From assembly GCA_029218425.1 (NCBI GenBank), contig JAQXRH010000010.1, positions 49,703 to 113,702 on the forward strand: a DNA stretch of 64,000 nucleotides, written 5' to 3'. A program made the translations under genes and the position numbers. This document shows, piece after piece, positions 10,515-21,533 of the stretch. Positions within the stretch are counted from its first letter, which is position 1. Every line of letters begins with the position of its first letter. A model generated the notes under the pieces. The model was not told the DNA's origin and searched no databases. It saw only the letters and a list, made by a program, of their open reading frames with translations. The DNA is from Bacteroidales bacterium (lineage in GTDB: Bacteria; Bacteroidota; Bacteroidia; Bacteroidales; Muribaculaceae).

Positions 10515-11417
10515 TCAGCCGCGTTCGGCAAGGCGATAGGCTGTGGGAGGCATGCCCATTATTTTGGTGAAGAGGCGAGTGAAGTAGTAAGAGTCGTCAA
10601 ATCCGAGCTTGGCGGATATTTGGTTGATGTTCATGTCGGTAGAGTCGAGCATTTGGCAGGCGGATTGCATCTTTATGAGGTTGAAGAAAGAGATAGGCGC
10701 ATGGCCGACAGTGCGTTTGAAGATGGTAGAGAAATGGTTGGGCGTGTAGCCGGTGAAATCGGCGAGTTGGGCGAGAGTGATGTGCCGTTCGAGATTTTCC
10801 TTCATGAATTTAATGGCCGACATGCAAATAGAATCGGAGTCGGAGTGAGAAGCTTCGTCGGAGGAAGCGCCTGCGAGCCGGTATTGCCTGATGTAGCGAA
10901 GCGAGCCGAGGAAGTGGTGCAAGAGAGATAGCGCGTAATGAAGGTTTTCGATAGAGAAGCCGGCTTTCAGCGTGAAGAAAATTTCCTCGAAGATGGCGAT
11001 ACGGTCGGAAATTCGCGAGTTGCGAGCCGGTGTGATGATGTGAGGGGTGTGCATTCCGGCGGCATAATGAGGGGCGAGCGCGCCGTTGAAGTGAATCCAG
11101 TAGATAGTCCATGGGCATTCGTCGTCGGAGCCGTAGGCATGAGGGCGGTCGTTAGGAAGGATGAAGAATTGACCGTTGGAAACGTCGTAGCGAGTGTCGC
11201 CTATTCGGTACCATCCGCGCCCTTCGACGCAGTAAATTAAAATGAATTGACCGAGAGCCTCATTGCGTTCGCGGAAATGATGGCGAGCAGAGGGGTAGTA
11301 GCCGATGTCGGTGATGTGGAGCGCAGAGCCAAGAGGGTCGCGCTCCAGCATGTCGAGAATCATCTTGGGGATGACGATGGAGCGTTGACCGCGAAAACCT
11401 TCTTTTATGCGTATCAT
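10515..11417 (-). CDS. AraC family transcriptional regulator
   Basis: N-terminal cupin-like domain; HTH ITLAQLADFTGYTPNHFSTIFKRTVGHAPISFFNLIKMQSACQMLDSTDMNINQISAKLGFDDSYYFTRLFTKIMGMPPTAYR. Confidence 0.93.
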   Translation of the reverse strand: MIRIKEGFRGQRSIVIPKMILDMLERDPLGSALHITDIGYYPSARHHFRERNEALGQFILIYCVEGRGWYRIGDTRYDVSNGQFFILPNDRPHAYGSDDECPWTIYWIHFNGALAPHYAAGMHTPHIITPARNSRISDRIAIFEEIFFTLKAGFSIENLHYALSLLHHFLGSLRYIRQYRLAGASSDEASHSDSDSICMSAIKFMKENLERHITLAQLADFTGYTPNHFSTIFKRTVGHAPISFFNLIKMQSACQMLDSTDMNINQISAKLGFDDSYYFTRLFTKIMGMPPTAYRLAERG

Positions 11418-11573
11418 AGCGTAAGGTGGGGAAAAAGTGTTTTCAGATGGTAAATCAGGTATTAATGGTTAAAATAGCTGTTAGGTAACCGCTTTTTACA
11501 AAGATAATGAAAAAATTATCAAAATTGGAACGTGTTTGCAACATTATTAACATATGTTTTGATATATGAGCAA

Positions 11574-11603
11574 TTGAGTTGCCCACTCAGAAAGGTACCT
11601 TTG
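11574..11603 (+). promoter_or_regulatory. Bacteroidota-type promoter for recA (TTG, 19-nt spacer, TACCTTTG)
   Basis: Match to -33 TTG / -7 TAnnTTTG. Confidence 0.6.
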
Positions 11604-11684
11604 CGTAGTAGCGAGGCAAAAAAGGAAAGAGATAACAGCCGCGCGAAAAAAAGAAAAAGAAAGGACAAATAAAAGAAGGATATT

Positions 11685-12851
11685 ATGGCAACAGAAAAGA
11701 CAAAGAAAAGGATATTGAAAGAAGCGAGCGACAGTAGGACGGCAAAGCTGAGTGCGTTGCAGTCGGCGATGAGCAAGATAGAGAAAGACTACGGTCGCGG
11801 AGCGATAATGCGTTTGGGCGACAATGCGGTAGAGCAAGTGGAGGTGATACCGACGGGGTCGGTGGGGCTTAATTATGCGTTGGGCGTAGGCGGTTATCCC
11901 AAGGGAAGGATAATAGAGATATTCGGGCCGGAGTCGTCGGGTAAGACCACGTTGGCCATACATGCGATAGCGCAGGTGCAACAACAGGGGGGCATAGCGG
12001 CGATAATAGATGCGGAGCATGCGTTCGACCGTTTTTATGCAGAGAAGTTGGGTGTGGATGTCAACGAGCTATTGTTGGCGCAGCCCGACACCGGGGAGCA
12101 GGCACTGGAGATAGTAGAGCAGTTGATAAGGTCGTCGGCGGTAGATTTGATTGTAGTAGACTCAGTGGCGGCTCTGACGCCGAAGAGCGAGATAGAGGGT
12201 GAAATGGGCGACCGGAATATGGGTTTGCAGGCGCGGTTGATGTCGCAGGCTATGCGCAAGCTGACCGGAGCGATATCGCGTACGAACACCACATGTATAT
12301 TTATCAACCAGTTGCGAGCGAATATCGGGTCGATGTTCGGGCCTACGGAGACGACGACAGGCGGGAATGCGTTGAAATTTTATGCGTCGGTAAGGATAGA
12401 TATACGTCCAGGAACGGCAGTGAAGGATGGCGATAACGTGTTGGGCCGTCATGTAAAGGTTAAGGTGGTGAAGAATAAGGTAGCTCCGCCATTCAAGAAA
12501 TGCGAGTTCGACATAATGTTTGGCGAGGGGATATCGGCGTCGTATGAGATAATAGACATGGGAGTGGAGAATAATGTGATACAGAAGACAGGGTCGTGGT
12601 ATCGCTATAAAGGGAGCAACATAGCGCAGGGGAGAGATGCGGCAAAGCGCGTGATAGATGAAAACAGTGATTTGGCTGCGGAGCTTGCCGGGGAGATAAT
12701 GGCCGCGCTGGGATGTGGAGAAGCACGGGTTGAGGAGGAGCGAGAGGCCGGGGGAGGTGCGCTCGCCGATAGTGTAGAAGAAGAGATTGCCGAGGATGGG
12801 GCGTTTGTAGAAGATGAGGAGCTGGAGGCGATAACGCTTGAGGAGTTTTAG
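11685..12851 (+). CDS. recA: Recombinase RecA
   Basis: [81 protein letters not shown]. Confidence 0.98.
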   Translation: MATEKTKKRILKEASDSRTAKLSALQSAMSKIEKDYGRGAIMRLGDNAVEQVEVIPTGSVGLNYALGVGGYPKGRIIEIFGPESSGKTTLAIHAIAQVQQQGGIAAIIDAEHAFDRFYAEKLGVDVNELLLAQPDTGEQALEIVEQLIRSSAVDLIVVDSVAALTPKSEIEGEMGDRNMGLQARLMSQAMRKLTGAISRTNTTCIFINQLRANIGSMFGPTETTTGGNALKFYASVRIDIRPGTAVKDGDNVLGRHVKVKVVKNKVAPPFKKCEFDIMFGEGISASYEIIDMGVENNVIQKTGSWYRYKGSNIAQGRDAAKRVIDENSDLAAELAGEIMAALGCGEARVEEEREAGGGALADSVEEEIAEDGAFVEDEELEAITLEEF

Positions 12852-12877
12852 CGGGGGATAGGCGCGCCGGTGTGTGG

Positions 12878-12999
12878 TAAATCGGCGTCCTCCGGACACC
12901 ACCGCGTGGGTGTAGGCTGATGACCCCGCACGCCGGTCGCTGCGCTCCCTCGGCGTACGGGGCTACTAATAATCGGCGTCCTTGGCGGACGCCCTCGCC
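12878..12999 (-). repeat. Structured intergenic repeat, copy 1 (reverse orientation relative to copies 2 and 3)
   Basis: Reverse complement contains gggcgtccgcc..ggacgccgattattagtagccccgtacgccgag...gtgcgggg...acgccgatttac, shared with 33810-33922 and 40603-40712. Confidence 0.8.
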
Positions 13000-13104
13000 G
13001 GGGGTCGGATGGGTGGATAAGACGTATAATTCTTATAATTCTTATAAGTCGGATGGGTGGAGGGGGAGTAAGGTGGCTGGGGTGGATAGGTGGATGGTGG
13101 TGGG

Positions 13105-13728
13105 TCAGATGAACGGGAGAGTGTCGCGCGAGGATTGCTCGATGCGTTTGTTGCGCCAGCATTTACGGCAAACGGCGATGTAGCGGTCGTCGCCGCCGAT
13201 TTCGACTTGGTCGCCTTCTTCGACGAAGTCGCCGTTGGCGTCGATACGGGCGTTGATGATAGTTTTACGGCCGCAGGTGCAAGTGGATTTTATTTCGTCG
13301 ATGGTGTCGGCGATTTCGAAGAGTCGCCGGGAGCCTTCGAAGAGGTGGGATTTGAAGTCGGTGCGAAGGCCGTAGCATATGACGTTGGAGCCGAAGTCGT
13401 CGACGATGCGCGAGAGTTGGTCGACTTGTTCGGCGGAAAGGAATTGTGCTTCGTCGATGAGGAACCAATCGATAACCGACATGGTTTTTTCGAACAGGTC
13501 GTGGGCAAAGGCGTAGAGGTCGGTGTCGTTGTAGATCCATTCGCATTTACGTTGTATGCCGATACGGGATTTGATGACGTTGTCTTTGTCGCGGGTGTCG
13601 ATGACGGGTTTCATGCATATGTATTGCATGTTTCGTTCTTCGAAGTTGTAGGCAGTGGTAAGTAGCAGGGCCGTTTTGGCGGAGCCCATGGTGCCGTATC
13701 GGAAGTAAAGTTTGCCTTTGCGATTCAT
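13105..13728 (-). CDS. tdk: Thymidine kinase
   Basis: KLYFRYGTMGSAKTALLLTTAYNFEE, FLIDEAQFLS, ICYGLRTDF; start set at MNRKGKL. Confidence 0.93.
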   Translation of the reverse strand: MNRKGKLYFRYGTMGSAKTALLLTTAYNFEERNMQYICMKPVIDTRDKDNVIKSRIGIQRKCEWIYNDTDLYAFAHDLFEKTMSVIDWFLIDEAQFLSAEQVDQLSRIVDDFGSNVICYGLRTDFKSHLFEGSRRLFEIADTIDEIKSTCTCGRKTIINARIDANGDFVEEGDQVEIGGDDRYIAVCRKCWRNKRIEQSSRDTLPFI

Positions 13729-14023
13729 GGTCGGGGGGGTGAAGTGAAAAAGGAGATTTCTGAAAAAATTGAAGTCAAAGATACGTTTTTTAGCTACGAT
13801 AGGCAAATTATTTGTGGAAAAGATATCAACAGCGGGGATAAAAAAGCGAGGGCTGAACGGAGGTGGGCCGATGCAAGGGGGGGGTGGGCCGTCTTTTGTG
13901 AGTGATACGTAATGCGGCAGTTTGGTAGCGTAAAGATGTCGTTAACGTATTTTTTATGGCGATTTGCAAGTATAAAAAGTATTTTTATTACTTTTGCATA
14001 GGTTTTCAAATATAAAGCTAAAC

Positions 14024-14146
14024 GATGGAGAAATGTTTGGCATAGGTGGCGAGGGGTATATGAGATTGAATGTCGGAACGCAGCGTAAAGCGCTGGAAGA
14101 AGCCATGTTGCGGTTGCGTAGGGCAGTGGCGGGAATAGGCCGGTAG
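14024..14146 (+). pseudogene. C-terminal remnant of a MalY/PatB-like PLP aminotransferase
   Basis: Open frame DGEMFGIGGEGYMRLNVGTQRKALEEAMLRLRRAVAGIGR* without the upstream catalytic part. Confidence 0.6.
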
Positions 14147-14169
14147 GGCAATATACCACATTTATGGTA

Positions 14170-14200
14170 TTGCGCAGAGTGGCAAACGGCGATATCTTTG
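14170..14200 (+). promoter_or_regulatory. Promoter for cysK (TTG, 20-nt spacer, TATCTTTG)
   Basis: -33/-7 consensus match just upstream of cysK. Confidence 0.6.
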
Positions 14201-14230
14201 CATCAGAATAATCACAAAAACAAAAACATT

Positions 14231-15181
14231 ATGTCACGTATTCACAGCAATCTTACATCCTTGATAGGCAATACGCCCCTACTTGAAGTAGGCAGGATAG
14301 CAGCATCGGAAGGTCTTAAAGCCAAAGTAATAGTAAAACTTGAGTATTTCAATCCGGGCGGAAGCGTCAAAGACCGAATCGCCTTGTCCATGATAGAGGC
14401 GGCAGAGAAGGATGGAGTGCTCAAGCCGGGAGCGACTATCATAGAGCCGACGAGCGGCAATACCGGAATAGGTCTTGCGTGGGTGTCGTCGGTAAAAGGA
14501 TACCATCTAATACTTACCATGCCCGAGACGATGAGCGTGGAGCGCCAGAATTTGCTCAAGGCCCTCGGAGCTACCCTTGTGTTGACACCCGGAAGCGAAG
14601 GGATGAAAGGCGCAATACGTAGAGCTAACGAGATAAAGGAACAAACAGAAGGCGCAATAATACTTCAACAATTCGAGAACCCCGCCAACCCCGCTGTTCA
14701 CGAGAGCACAACTGCCGAAGAGATATGGGCAGACACCGACGGGAAGGTCGACATCTTCGTGGCAGGAGTGGGAACTGGCGGTACGGTGAGCGGCACGGCT
14801 GCCGGACTCAAGAAGCACAATCCCAAAATCCAAGCTGTAGCAGTTGAGCCGGCAACGTCGCCCGTTCTCTCCGGAGGCAACCCTGGGCCGCACAAGATAC
14901 AGGGCATCGGAGCCGGGTTCGTGCCCAAGAACTTCAATCGTGAAGCCATCGACAAGGTTGTCCAAGTGAAGGACAACGATGCCATACGCACCTCGCGCTT
15001 GCTTGCCCAGAAAGAGGGATTGCTTGTAGGCATCTCGTCGGGAGCATCGTTGTATGCGGCGTTGGAGCTTGCCAAGCAGCCCGAAAACGAAGGGAAGACC
15101 ATAGTGGCATTGCTGCCCGACACGGGCGAACGCTATCTGTCGACAGTGCTCTATGCCTTCGCCGAATACCCAATAGAATGA
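14231..15181 (+). CDS. cysK: Cysteine synthase A
   Basis: [64 protein letters not shown]. Confidence 0.96.
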   Translation: MSRIHSNLTSLIGNTPLLEVGRIAASEGLKAKVIVKLEYFNPGGSVKDRIALSMIEAAEKDGVLKPGATIIEPTSGNTGIGLAWVSSVKGYHLILTMPETMSVERQNLLKALGATLVLTPGSEGMKGAIRRANEIKEQTEGAIILQQFENPANPAVHESTTAEEIWADTDGKVDIFVAGVGTGGTVSGTAAGLKKHNPKIQAVAVEPATSPVLSGGNPGPHKIQGIGAGFVPKNFNREAIDKVVQVKDNDAIRTSRLLAQKEGLLVGISSGASLYAALELAKQPENEGKTIVALLPDTGERYLSTVLYAFAEYPIE

Positions 15182-15195
15182 CATATATTCCATAA

Positions 15196-15366
15196 ATGAA
15201 GCTGGTCCCTTTTGTCATATTTGATAATCAGGATATTACCCGCGTAGGCCTACGCGGGTATATCTCTTTGTTATATGCAGGCGCCAAAGTGAGCGAAGTG
15301 CACGTCAAGAAAAGCCTGTACGGGCAGTTGTCGGTTGACGAGCCCGCCGTGGTGGTGCTGGATTAA
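15196..15366 (+). pseudogene. Truncated response-regulator receiver N-terminus
   Basis: MKLVPFVIFDNQDITRVGLRGYISLLYAGAKVSEVHVKKSLYGQLSVDEPAVVVLD* resembles the start of a LuxR-type receiver domain and then stops; no HTH follows. Confidence 0.4.
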
Positions 15367-15665
15367 CATATGACGATGCGAAGCGCACTGGGCTGCTTAA
15401 TCAAAAAAACATGTTGGAAGAAATAAAGCAACGTATACTCACTGCCGTGGGCAACAACGTGGCAGAGGACCTTGCGCTCTTCGACAAAGCCTGCCACGAC
15501 AATTAGGCGCGCATGATGGCTGGCGCCATTGCCTACCGTTGTTTCCCAGGCAGCGCAGAGCGCCGGGCATGCTACCCCGGCCTATCGTAGCTGTCGTAGC
15601 TGAGCGCGGTTTTTTGCACCTCGGAAAACTATGCTTATCTTTGCAGTCCTAAAAGTGACAGGACA

Positions 15666-17021
15666 ATGGAAAGAGATAAGCTTGATTTCGGCAATGGCAA
15701 AATAAGCCGATTGTTTCGTGCCATGTTTTTCCCTACGCTGGTAGGGATGCTTTTCAACTCGTTGCTTAACCTGTGTGATGGCATGTTTGTGGGCCACGGG
15801 GTAGGTAGTAATGCTTTGGCAGCTATCAATATAGTGGCGCCGCTGTTTTTGGTGTGCACCGGCACCGGTCTGATGTTTGGCATCGGAGCGTCTGTGATAG
15901 GGAGCATACGCCTGTCGGAAGGTAACGTCAAGTCGGCGCGTATCATAATGACGCAGTCCTATATCGTGGGCACCGTGATATTCGGTGGTGTGATAGCATT
16001 GTCGCTGGTATTCACCAAGCCGGTGCTGTGGCTGCTTGGTTGTAGCCAAGTGCTTGAGCCATTGGCCACCGACTATCTGCTATGGCTCTTGCCGGGCTTG
16101 ATGTTCCTGTATCTGCAATGCGTGGGCATGATGCTGATACGCTTGGACGGAGCGCCAAAATTTGCCATGGCGATACAGATAGTAGCAGCGTTGCTCAATA
16201 TATTTCTCGACTGGCTGATGGTGTATCCCATGGATATGGGCATCAAAGGCGCGTCTATGGCGACGTCGATATCGTGCATAGTGGGAGGGCTGATGGTGCT
16301 CGGCTACTTCCTTTTCTTTGCGAAGACGCTCCGGTTTTATCGGCTTAGGATGTCGATGAAGTCGATGCTTCTGACCTTGCGCAACACGGTTTACATGATT
16401 AAAATCGGCATGGCTACTCTCATTGCCGAATTGGCGATAGGGGTGATGATGGTGGCAGGTAACTATGTGTTTATGCGGGCTTTGGGAGAGTCGGGGGTGG
16501 CGGCTTTTAGCGTGGGGTGCTACCTGTTTCCCTTGATATTTTCCATAAGCAATGCTGTGGCGCAGGCGGCGCAGCCAATTATCAGCTACAACTATGGGGC
16601 GGGTCACCATCAACGTGTAAGCCAGGCCAAGCGCGTGGCCGTCATCGCCGGGGCGATATGCGGCGCTGTTATCACCGTCGTGATGTGGATAGGTGCGCCA
16701 CTGCTCACCGGTATTTTTCTCGAGAGCAGTGAGCCGGCCTATTTGCTTGCTGTCGGCGGATTGCCCTTGCTTGGCCTGTGTGCCATCTTTTTCGCGCTAA
16801 ATATCACCTTTATAGGGCATTATCAGAGTTGCGAGCGGTCGTTGCGTTCGATTGTGTTTATGCTGTTGCGCGGCATTATCTTCGTGGTGCCCGGATTCTT
16901 CCTCCTGCCGCAGTTGCTGGGCACGGCAGGCCTGTGGCTCGCCATCCCCGTGTCGGAACTCCTCACCTTGCTTGCCATCGCCATTTTCCGATTGGCACTA
17001 ACCGGTATCGACATCACCTAA
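15666..17021 (+). CDS. MATE family efflux transporter
   Basis: 12-TM protein; MFFPTLVGMLFNSLLNLCDGMFVGHGVGSNALAAINIVAPLF. Confidence 0.92.
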   Translation: MERDKLDFGNGKISRLFRAMFFPTLVGMLFNSLLNLCDGMFVGHGVGSNALAAINIVAPLFLVCTGTGLMFGIGASVIGSIRLSEGNVKSARIIMTQSYIVGTVIFGGVIALSLVFTKPVLWLLGCSQVLEPLATDYLLWLLPGLMFLYLQCVGMMLIRLDGAPKFAMAIQIVAALLNIFLDWLMVYPMDMGIKGASMATSISCIVGGLMVLGYFLFFAKTLRFYRLRMSMKSMLLTLRNTVYMIKIGMATLIAELAIGVMMVAGNYVFMRALGESGVAAFSVGCYLFPLIFSISNAVAQAAQPIISYNYGAGHHQRVSQAKRVAVIAGAICGAVITVVMWIGAPLLTGIFLESSEPAYLLAVGGLPLLGLCAIFFALNITFIGHYQSCERSLRSIVFMLLRGIIFVVPGFFLLPQLLGTAGLWLAIPVSELLTLLAIAIFRLALTGIDIT

Positions 17022-17350
17022 CAAGAGGGGATTATGCACTACTCGGTGCTATCATGGAACAGAACGGCTTTGATACAGAATTTCTGAAGTGCAGGCTTAA
17101 TGGCACTACTAATCTTCAAAATGTTATGTTTTTTTGTACTTGTATTCGTAGACTTTGCGATATTGGATACAAAATATAAGCAAAAAATGGATTCCTGGGT
17201 CAATGTAAAAAGTAGGTTGTTAAAATATGGGCAAAGTACCCATTGTGCAATTCAACCGGTATTTGCAGCTGAGGCTGATTTTGTTCTACATAACCATCCG
17301 AAACGTGACGGATGTGCAAAAGGTGCGATAGTGAATTGTTAGATAAAGTT

Positions 17351-17464
<114 letters not shown>

Positions 17465-17982
17465 TTGTGATATGTGCTTGCCCTTGTTTCGCAGGGGCGT
17501 TGCAATGTAGGTTTTGCTTCGCAACCGCTGTTGCTGTCTCCATTGCGAGTGCAAATTTACGGCTAATTTTTTTATTTTCCAAATTATTGCCCGGGTTTTA
17601 TGAAAAATTTCCGTACGCTGCTCTCAACGCTGCTCTCTTCTGGCAGGCGCATAATTGGCGATTTGACGGAAGAAAACATTCTTTCGACAGTCGAATTTCA
17701 ACTTTTTGCGCTACTCTCAAGCCTGCACTCTCAGCTACTCTCAAGCCGGTCCTTTGCGCTGCTCTCAAAAATGGTATGTGAAAAATACGTCCGTGGACGT
17801 TAGGCAAGTGGATATTCGCGGTTCATGTATTTGCGCGGGCGTCGGGGGCGATTTCGGGCAAATGAGATGGCTTCCCGGACCCGTTGGCACGATATTCCTA
17901 TTATTTTACCTTGGTGTGCTATTTTTTATGGGCGTATTGCGCTACTTTTGTGAAGTAATAACAAACCTAATTCCATAAATTC

Positions 17983-20490
17983 ATGAAGACGTATTTATCA
18001 TTGTTGTTTTGTGCGGTAGTGGTCATGTTCGGGATGCCGTGCCATGGCGAGTCGGTGCCCGACTATATGTCGTGCCGCGGAGAGAAATTCAATAATGACT
18101 GGCGTTTCCATCTTGGAGATGTCGAAGGGGCGCAATCCGTAGCGTTTGACGATGCCCAATGGCGTAGCCTCAATTTGCCCCATGATTGGGCTATTGAAGG
18201 CGATTTCAGCGAGGACAACCCTGCCGGCATTGGCGGCGGGGCGCTTCCCGGAGGGATAGGGTGGTATCGTAAAAATTTCAAGGTGGAACATATCTCGTCG
18301 ACGGAGCATGTATTCATCGATTTCGACGGTGTGTATATGAATTCCACTGTATATATTAATGGCCGGTATGCCGGTTGCCGCCCCTACGGGTTCGCGTCGT
18401 TCAGCATCGACGCCACCGATCTACTGCATGATGGCGACAACGTGATAGCCGTAAAGGTCGACAATGCCGACCAGCCCAACTCGCGTTGGTACTCCGGATG
18501 CGGCATCTACCGTAATGTGTGGCTGCGTCGTGAAAGCGCCGTGTACATACCCAAAGATGGCACCTACATAACCACATCGGGCCGCAACGTCAATGCTCAG
18601 ATAACATTGCGTAATGGCACTGGCGATGACCGTGAAATCAAAGTCATCACCACCCTGCGCGATGGCAAGGGGAAGAAAGTGGCATCAAAGAAGATTTCGC
18701 TCGCCATAGCCGCCCATAGCGACACCGTTGTGGACCAAACGCTTTCGGTAAAATCGCCGTCGCTTTGGAGCCCGAAATCGCCCGTGCTCTATAGCGTGGT
18801 TACCGAAGTGACTGATAGCCGCGGCACGCTGATAGACAGCGAAGTCACCCGCACCGGTTTCCGCTCTTTCCGCTTCGATGCTGCGAAAGGCTTCTCGCTT
18901 AATGGCGAATCGATGAAGCTCAACGGCGTGTGCCTTCACCACGATGCCGGCGCGCTCGGTGCCGTGGTCAACCGTGCTGCAATCGTTCGACAGCTGTCGA
19001 TGCTTAAAGCCATGGGGTGCAATGCCATACGCACCTCCCACAATCCTCCGGCGCCCGAGCTCCTCGACCTCTGCGACGAGATGGGTTTCATGGTCATGGA
19101 CGAGGCCTTCGACATGTGGCGCAAGCGCAAGACCACCTACGACTATGCCCGCTTCTTCAACGAATGGCACGAGCGCGACCTTGACGAGTTCGTGCGTCGC
19201 GACCGCAATCATCCCTCCGTCATAGTGTGGAGCATAGGCAACGAGGTGCTTGAGCAGTGGAACGATGCCAATGCCGACACGCTCTCGCTCGCCGAAGCCA
19301 ACCTGATACTCAATTTCGGGCACTCCCCCGAGCAACTTGCCGCCGCCGATGGCAACCTTTCGGTCAACTCCCTCCTCACTAAGAAACTTGCCGACCGCGT
19401 TCGTGCGCTCGACCCCACCAGGCCGGTGACTGCCGGGTGCAATGAAGCCGACCCCGGCAACCATCTCTTCCGCTCCGGCGCCCTCGACATCATCGGGTTC
19501 AACTATCATGACAGCTGGTTTGCCGGTGTCCCCCAAAATTTCCCCGGGAAGCCTTTTGTCATTACTGAAAGCGTGTCGGGACTTATGACGCGCGGATTCT
19601 ACATGATGCCGTCCGACCATTTCTACATTTGGCCCGACAGCTGGGACCGTCCTTTCTACCACGCCTCCATGTCGTGCTCCTCCTACGACAACTGCTATGT
19701 GCCCTGGGGCAACTACCACGAGGGCACCATGAAGCATGTGCGCGACAACGACTTCATCTCCGGGCAATTCGTGTGGACCGGCTTCGACTACCTCGGCGAA
19801 CCGACGCCCTACCAGTGGCCCGCACGCAGCAGCTACTTCGGCATCATCGACCTTGCCGGCTTCCCTAAGGATATCTACTACCTCTATCAGAGCGAGTGGC
19901 AGAACGATGTCGACGTGCTCCACCTCTTCCCGCACTGGAATTGGACCGAAGGCACCGATGTTGACGTCTGGGCTTACTATAATAATGCCGACGAAGTAGA
20001 ATTGTATCTCAACGGCAAGTCGATGGGCATCCAAGCCAAGTCGGCCGACAGGTTGCACGCTCAGTGGCGCGTGCCGTTCGCCCCTGGCACGCTCACTGCC
20101 GTGTCGCGCCGCAATGGTGTCGAAGTGTCGCGCGACACTGTCACTACGGCCGGCGAACCGGTTGGCCTACGGCTTACCCCCGACCGCTCCGTCATCGCTG
20201 CCGATGGCACCGACCTTTGTTTCATCACCGTTGAGGTAGTCGACGCCAACGGCACTGTGTGCCCCCTTGCCGACAACGATATCACATTCCATGTCGAAGG
20301 CTCGGGCTTCAATGCCGGTGTGGACAACGGTTGCCAATACTCGCTTCAACGGTTCAAGGCCGACCACCGCAACGCTTTCTACGGCAAAGCCTTGCTTATT
20401 GTGCAGAACGATGGCACAGCCGGCAACATATCGGTCACTGCTTCCTCCTCAGGCCTTCGATCGGCATCCGTGTCGCTGATTTCGAAATGA
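17983..20490 (+). CDS. GH2 family glycosidase (beta-galactosidase-like), secreted
   Basis: FNNDWRFHLGD, NLPHDWAIEGDF, GCGIYRNVWL, GCNAIRTSHNPPAPELLDLCDEMGFMVMDEAFD, FVWTGFDYLGEPTPYQWPARSSYFGIIDLAGFPKD. Confidence 0.95.
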   Translation: MKTYLSLLFCAVVVMFGMPCHGESVPDYMSCRGEKFNNDWRFHLGDVEGAQSVAFDDAQWRSLNLPHDWAIEGDFSEDNPAGIGGGALPGGIGWYRKNFKVEHISSTEHVFIDFDGVYMNSTVYINGRYAGCRPYGFASFSIDATDLLHDGDNVIAVKVDNADQPNSRWYSGCGIYRNVWLRRESAVYIPKDGTYITTSGRNVNAQITLRNGTGDDREIKVITTLRDGKGKKVASKKISLAIAAHSDTVVDQTLSVKSPSLWSPKSPVLYSVVTEVTDSRGTLIDSEVTRTGFRSFRFDAAKGFSLNGESMKLNGVCLHHDAGALGAVVNRAAIVRQLSMLKAMGCNAIRTSHNPPAPELLDLCDEMGFMVMDEAFDMWRKRKTTYDYARFFNEWHERDLDEFVRRDRNHPSVIVWSIGNEVLEQWNDANADTLSLAEANLILNFGHSPEQLAAADGNLSVNSLLTKKLADRVRALDPTRPVTAGCNEADPGNHLFRSGALDIIGFNYHDSWFAGVPQNFPGKPFVITESVSGLMTRGFYMMPSDHFYIWPDSWDRPFYHASMSCSSYDNCYVPWGNYHEGTMKHVRDNDFISGQFVWTGFDYLGEPTPYQWPARSSYFGIIDLAGFPKDIYYLYQSEWQNDVDVLHLFPHWNWTEGTDVDVWAYYNNADEVELYLNGKSMGIQAKSADRLHAQWRVPFAPGTLTAVSRRNGVEVSRDTVTTAGEPVGLRLTPDRSVIAADGTDLCFITVEVVDANGTVCPLADNDITFHVEGSGFNAGVDNGCQYSLQRFKADHRNAFYGKALLIVQNDGTAGNISVTASSSGLRSASVSLISK

Positions 20491-20618
20491 CCAAAGATGG
20501 CATTTTGATGCGATAAGAGGTTGCCTTTGCCCATATTTCTCGACCGGCTTTTTTCGTTGGCCCAAAAAATCTTGTGGCACGCTCTTAAACCTTTCCGCAA
20601 TTATATCGTCATATTTAT

Positions 20619-21377
20619 ATGAGAAAACTGTTATTCATATTGATATTTGCGGCGAGTCTAAGCCTGCAATGCGTTGCCCAAGTTGCTGCCGGCGAGTCGA
20701 TTAACTATCGCGTAATGTACAAGTGGGGCCTTGTGAACAAGAAAGCGGGAATGGTCAATCTGTCCACGCATCGCTCGGGTGCCGCTACCATCGACGCCAA
20801 GCTCGTAGCCCGTTCCGAAAAATGGGCCGATGCTTTCTACGCTGTTCGCGACACTCTCCTCGGCTCCATGAACATCTCCACCCTTGAGCCCTCCTACTAT
20901 GAGAAAATCTCCCACGAAGGGGGCGAATACAAACGCGACCTCATTACTTACACCCGTTCGGGCAACCATGTCTCCGCCAATTGCCAGCGTTGGAAACAAA
21001 AATCGAAGAAAGACGAAATCACCTATTCCGAAAAGCATCTTGAAGCTGAAGGCCTTACGCTCGACATGCTCAGCTCTTTCTACTTCATGCGCTCGCTTGA
21101 TTACCGCGCTATGAAACCAGGCAAAAGGACCGAACTCACCGTATTCTCTGGCAAACGTAAAGAGCAGCTCACCATCACCTATCAAGGCGTCGAGAATGTC
21201 AAAATCGGCGATACCGAATACTCTTCCTACAAAATCTCCTTCACCTTTACCGGCGAAGGGGGCAAAAAGACATCCGACGATATGGAAGCATGGATATCGA
21301 CCGACTCCAATCGCATCCCGCTCAAACTTGAGGGCAAACTGCCCGTAGGCAAAGTGCAATGTTTCTACGTTAAATAA
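20619..21377 (+). CDS. DUF3108-type secreted protein
   Basis: ESINYRVMYKWGLVNKKAGMVNL...RTELTVFSGKRKEQLTITYQG. Confidence 0.75.
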   Translation: MRKLLFILIFAASLSLQCVAQVAAGESINYRVMYKWGLVNKKAGMVNLSTHRSGAATIDAKLVARSEKWADAFYAVRDTLLGSMNISTLEPSYYEKISHEGGEYKRDLITYTRSGNHVSANCQRWKQKSKKDEITYSEKHLEAEGLTLDMLSSFYFMRSLDYRAMKPGKRTELTVFSGKRKEQLTITYQGVENVKIGDTEYSSYKISFTFTGEGGKKTSDDMEAWISTDSNRIPLKLEGKLPVGKVQCFYVK

Positions 21378-21533
21378 CCCACGTCACACTGCGCCCCTGA
21401 TATAATCACCTGGGGCCGATACTGCGCCATCCCCCGCCCCCGGTTCCCGGTTCCTAAAAAATTGTATTATTTTTTTTGTGGTATTATACTTTTTTATACT
21501 TTTGTGATATTAACCAATTAATACCTTATCGCA

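Noticed and set aside
17100-17342. 80-aa + strand ORF before tRNA-Ser
   Set aside because: No start context, no motif; likely chance ORF.
18685-20058. 457-aa minus-strand ORF inside the GH2 gene
   Set aside because: Antisense shadow of a clear glycosidase; no recognisable motif.
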